A stretch of 64,000 nucleotides of DNA from an uncultured Dehalococcoidia bacterium (lineage in GTDB: Bacteria > Chloroflexota > Dehalococcoidia > Lucifugimonadales > UBA1123): positions 372,001-436,000 of the forward strand of contig CATOSI010000002.1 of NCBI GenBank assembly GCA_951812505.1. The letters are read 5' to 3'. Position 1 is the stretch's first letter. Each line of letters starts with the position of its first letter. Both the position numbers and the translations under genes were made by a program. A model generated the notes under the pieces. That model saw only the letters and a list, made by a program, of their open reading frames with translations, searched no databases and was not told where the DNA came from. Below are positions 63,289 through 64,000 of this stretch, piece by piece.

Positions 63289-64000
63289 CTAGTTGGGTGC
63301 GCTGGTGAGCAGGAATCCTCCGTCAACCGGGAGGGTTACGCCCGTTATGAAGCGCGCCTCGTCGCTTGCGAGGAATAAGGCGGCGTTGCCGATGTCCCAA
63401 CTCTGGCCCTCGATGGGAAGTGGGGTGGAATTGCTGCGCATCTCGCGCGCTTCCGCTGAACTGTGCTCCAGGCGTGGCGTCCACATCAGGCCGGGCATGA
63501 TGCAGTTCACGCGGATGTTGTCTTTGGCATGGTCCAGAGCCATCGCGCGCGTCAGTCCGACTACGGCGGACTTGTTTACGGTGTATTGCGCGGACGACCT
63601 TCCCGGCTTCGGCCTCAGCGCGGTTACTGAGGAGATATTGACGATTGACCCGCCGCCCGCCGTCTTCATGTGGGGTACGGCATAGCGACACATATTGACC
63701 ATGCTCATGAGGTTGACCGACGCACTGCGAAACCAGTCTTCATCGGTGGCTTCGACAACGTTGCCGCCTCCGCCTCCACCGCCAACGTTGTTGTGAAGGA
63801 TGTGCAGGTTGCCGAAACGCTCCACTGCGGCGTCAACGGCCCGCTGGCAATCATCGGGGTTGGTTGCGTCGGCTGCCAGGGCAACCGCCTCTCCGCGCTC
63901 TTCTTCGATGATTCGAGCGGTGGCCTCCGCCCACTCGCCGACGGCGTCAATCAGCGCGACCCTGGCGCCGTTGCGCGCGAAGAGAATTGCGGCGGCCGCC
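63289..64000 (-). CDS. Short-chain dehydrogenase/reductase, 5'-truncated by window edge
   Basis: The frame stays open to base 64000, so the TGxxxGIG cofactor loop is outside the window. Visible: ARNGARVALIDAVGEWAEAT (second Rossmann strand), LAADATNPDDCQRAVDAAVE, HILHNNVGGGG (NNxG motif), SIVNISSVTAL (catalytic Ser) and AQYTVNKSAVVGLTRAMALD (Tyr and Lys of YxxxK). The tail VTLPVDGGFLLTSAP is normal. It would oxidise or reduce an alcohol or ketone with NAD(P). The inserted Gly run after HNN is longer than usual. Confidence 0.9.
   Translation of the reverse strand, partial: AAAAILFARNGARVALIDAVGEWAEATARIIEEERGEAVALAADATNPDDCQRAVDAAVERFGNLHILHNNVGGGGGGGNVVEATDEDWFRSASVNLMSMVNMCRYAVPHMKTAGGGSIVNISSVTALRPKPGRSSAQYTVNKSAVVGLTRAMALDHAKDNIRVNCIMPGLMWTPRLEHSSAEAREMRSNSTPLPIEGQSWDIGNAALFLASDEARFITGVTLPVDGGFLLTSAPN

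Noticed and set aside
1-64000. tRNA and rRNA genes
   Set aside because: I looked for cloverleaf-type GTTCRANNC boxes in the gaps and saw none I could defend; a tRNAscan run would settle it.

Overview
The window looks like a 64 kb piece of a GC-rich Chloroflexota genome, most probably a Dehalococcoidia/SAR202-type lineage, although no rRNA gene is present to prove it. The clues are a mandelate-racemase-type enolase, a luciferase-like flavin monooxygenase, a CaiB-type CoA transferase, a sulfatase and a CehA-like hydrolase close together; lipoproteins with long Pro/Thr or EVQVPGE linkers; several Uma2 (DUF820) genes; and very many small palindromic repeats. dnaA, a cluster of DnaA boxes (likely oriC), obg and rpsU are present, so this is chromosome and not plasmid.

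Layout. 1-1573: 3' part of rtcB, a Uma2 relic and a FlK-type thioesterase. 1574-8488: accessory island with a lone GTA/phage-type terminase large subunit, a small Cys/His protein, a 149-bp tandem triplication of a mini zinc-ribbon gene, a CopG antitoxin whose PIN toxin is reduced to its last ~45 codons, a CoiA-like nuclease, a membrane-anchored coil and an unusual proteasome-fold (Ntn) hydrolase. 8489-15360: Uma2 genes, a BrnT toxin overlapping a hybrid BrnA/REase protein, an enolase-superfamily enzyme, a hicA relic, rpsU with a structured leader, a methyltransferase and a DUF6946-type nuclease carrying a repeat domain I do not recognise. 15367-17651: DUF1538-DUF1538-PII-CBS operon. 17652-25164: repeats, Uma2, a 1303-residue secreted TPR/propeller protein sharing that repeat domain, and a zinc-ribbon GT39 glycosyltransferase. 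25179-28869: obg, oriC and dnaA. 29109-50233: HtrA lipoprotein, methyltransferase, aldo/keto reductase, two coiled-coil/nuclease-like paralogues with tandem in-frame repeats, CoA transferase, flavin monooxygenase, VWA lipoprotein, MFS exporter, histidine kinase, DUF1800 and sulfatase. 50516-64000: kelch lipoprotein, S9 peptidase, a frameshifted acyl-CoA dehydrogenase, AlkA, and a catabolic operon (aspartate dehydrogenase-like, alpha/beta hydrolase, CehA, cupin) followed by an SDR.

How it fits together. Housekeeping genes (replication start, ribosome and GTPase, RNA repair, base excision repair) are interleaved with single-enzyme catabolic genes for scavenging organic acids, esters and sulfated compounds, and with conflict-type genes. 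Non-coding DNA is dominated by at least four MITE-like inverted-repeat families sharing two palindromic cores (GGATTCCCGCC-type and CCCTCTCCC-type), an IS630-like end sequence (TAGTACRGCGTCCAGCTAG) and an AATT-rich dispersed repeat. These insert at gene ends, next to oriC, between promoter and gene, and at the breakpoint of the PIN toxin relic, so they appear to be a main driver of local gene decay and of new gene ends. No tRNA, rRNA, CRISPR array or intact transposase was recognised.
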